This document shows, piece after piece, positions 63,823 through 64,000 of a DNA stretch of 64,000 nucleotides (the first letter of the stretch is position 1; every line of letters starts with the position of its first letter). Position numbers and translations under genes: made by a program. The stretch comes from Alphaproteobacteria bacterium (GTDB lineage Bacteria; Pseudomonadota; Alphaproteobacteria; Kiloniellales; DSM-21159): positions 38,352-102,351 of the forward strand of contig JAUILQ010000014.1 of NCBI GenBank assembly GCA_030433005.1, given 5' to 3'. Under the pieces are notes generated by a model, which worked only from the letters and a program-made list of their open reading frames with translations, was not told where the DNA came from and searched no databases.

Positions 63823-64000
63823 CGGGGACGGTCAGGCCGCTCGCCGCGCTGCTCGACGAACTGGCCGGGCTCGGCGTCACGCTCGAGGCCGAAGACGGGG
63901 CGCTGCGCGTGCGCGGGCCGGCGGGCGCGGTATCCGCGGCGCTGCGCGCCGAGCTGGCGGCGCGCAAGCCGGAGCTGCTGGCGGCGCTCGGCGGCGGCGC
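63819..64000 (+). CDS. Start of a third NRPS/PKS protein, TubC-type N-terminal docking domain (cut by window edge)
   Basis: The 60 visible residues (from MTGTVRPLAALLDELAG through VRGPAGAVSAALRAELAARK to ELLAALGGG) are a clear TubC_N docking domain: a helix, a beta hairpin with the LEAEDGALRVRG pattern and a helix ending RKPELLAAL. Such domains start NRPS or hybrid proteins and bind the C-terminal tail of the preceding enzyme. The rest, presumably C or KS domains and a release domain, lies beyond the right edge. No strong ribosome-binding site precedes it; the mini-ORF may deliver ribosomes. Confidence 0.88.
   Translation, partial: MTGTVRPLAALLDELAGLGVTLEAEDGALRVRGPAGAVSAALRAELAARKPELLAALGGG

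Overview
The window is one contiguous piece of a very GC-rich (roughly 70%) bacterial chromosome. An alphaproteobacterium, probably of the Rhodospirillales type, fits best: there is a GGAAC-N17-CGTT promoter of the EcfG general-stress class, many livFGHM/acyl-CoA catabolic genes, an acetoacetyl-CoA synthetase, a TldE/PmbA homologue and PEP-CTERM proteins. The assignment is an inference from gene content; no rRNA is present.

Layout. 1-2.7 kb: a truncated DEAD-box RNA helicase with a long leader, a DUF3429 membrane protein, a glutathione S-transferase. 2.0-8.9 kb: a TetR regulator divergent from a complete RND efflux operon (periplasmic adaptor, inner-membrane pump, outer-membrane channel), with palindromic operators between them. 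9.0-21.3 kb: a catabolic island. Reading leftward are crotonase, 3-hydroxyacyl-CoA dehydrogenase, 3-oxoadipyl-type thiolase, an IclR regulator, a solute-binding protein and livHMGF; reading rightward are acyl-CoA dehydrogenase and acyl-CoA ligase. Two near-identical triple half-site motifs, one before iclR and one between the divergent arms, tie it together. Together the genes could import an acid, activate it with CoA and take it through one beta-oxidation cycle.

21.3-28.9 kb: two PEP-CTERM-type exported proteins, a PAS_5 protein, tRNA-Arg(CCT), two tandem EamA transporters, acetoacetyl-CoA synthetase and two families of intergenic inverted repeats. 28.9-38.8 kb: mostly leftward housekeeping or accessory genes (TldE/PmbA, endonuclease/phosphatase-like, flavin-binding oxidase-like, DUF924, DUF6134, a two-gene phosphonate operon of a TIGR03364 FAD oxidoreductase plus phnX, a stress-promoter PRC-barrel protein, a LOG-family protein). 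38.9-52.0 kb: a beta-CASP metallo-hydrolase, a GntR-controlled dehydrogenase pair with a sugar-acid kinase, a second PAS_5 protein, an acyl-CoA dehydrogenase, a methyltransferase, UspA with SulP, a nitronate monooxygenase-like protein, and a transglutaminase-like/crotonase pair.

52.0-64.0 kb: the left end of a nonribosomal peptide assembly line. A type II thioesterase diverges from an initiation protein (degenerate A-subdomain, acyl-AMP ligase, ketoreductase, carrier), a two-module C-A-T-C-A-T synthetase whose first A domain carries a beta-alanine-type code, and the TubC-like docking start of a third synthetase that runs off the right edge. A 12-codon mini-ORF joins the last two genes by two ATGA overlaps. 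This locus is the most likely source of something new in the window.
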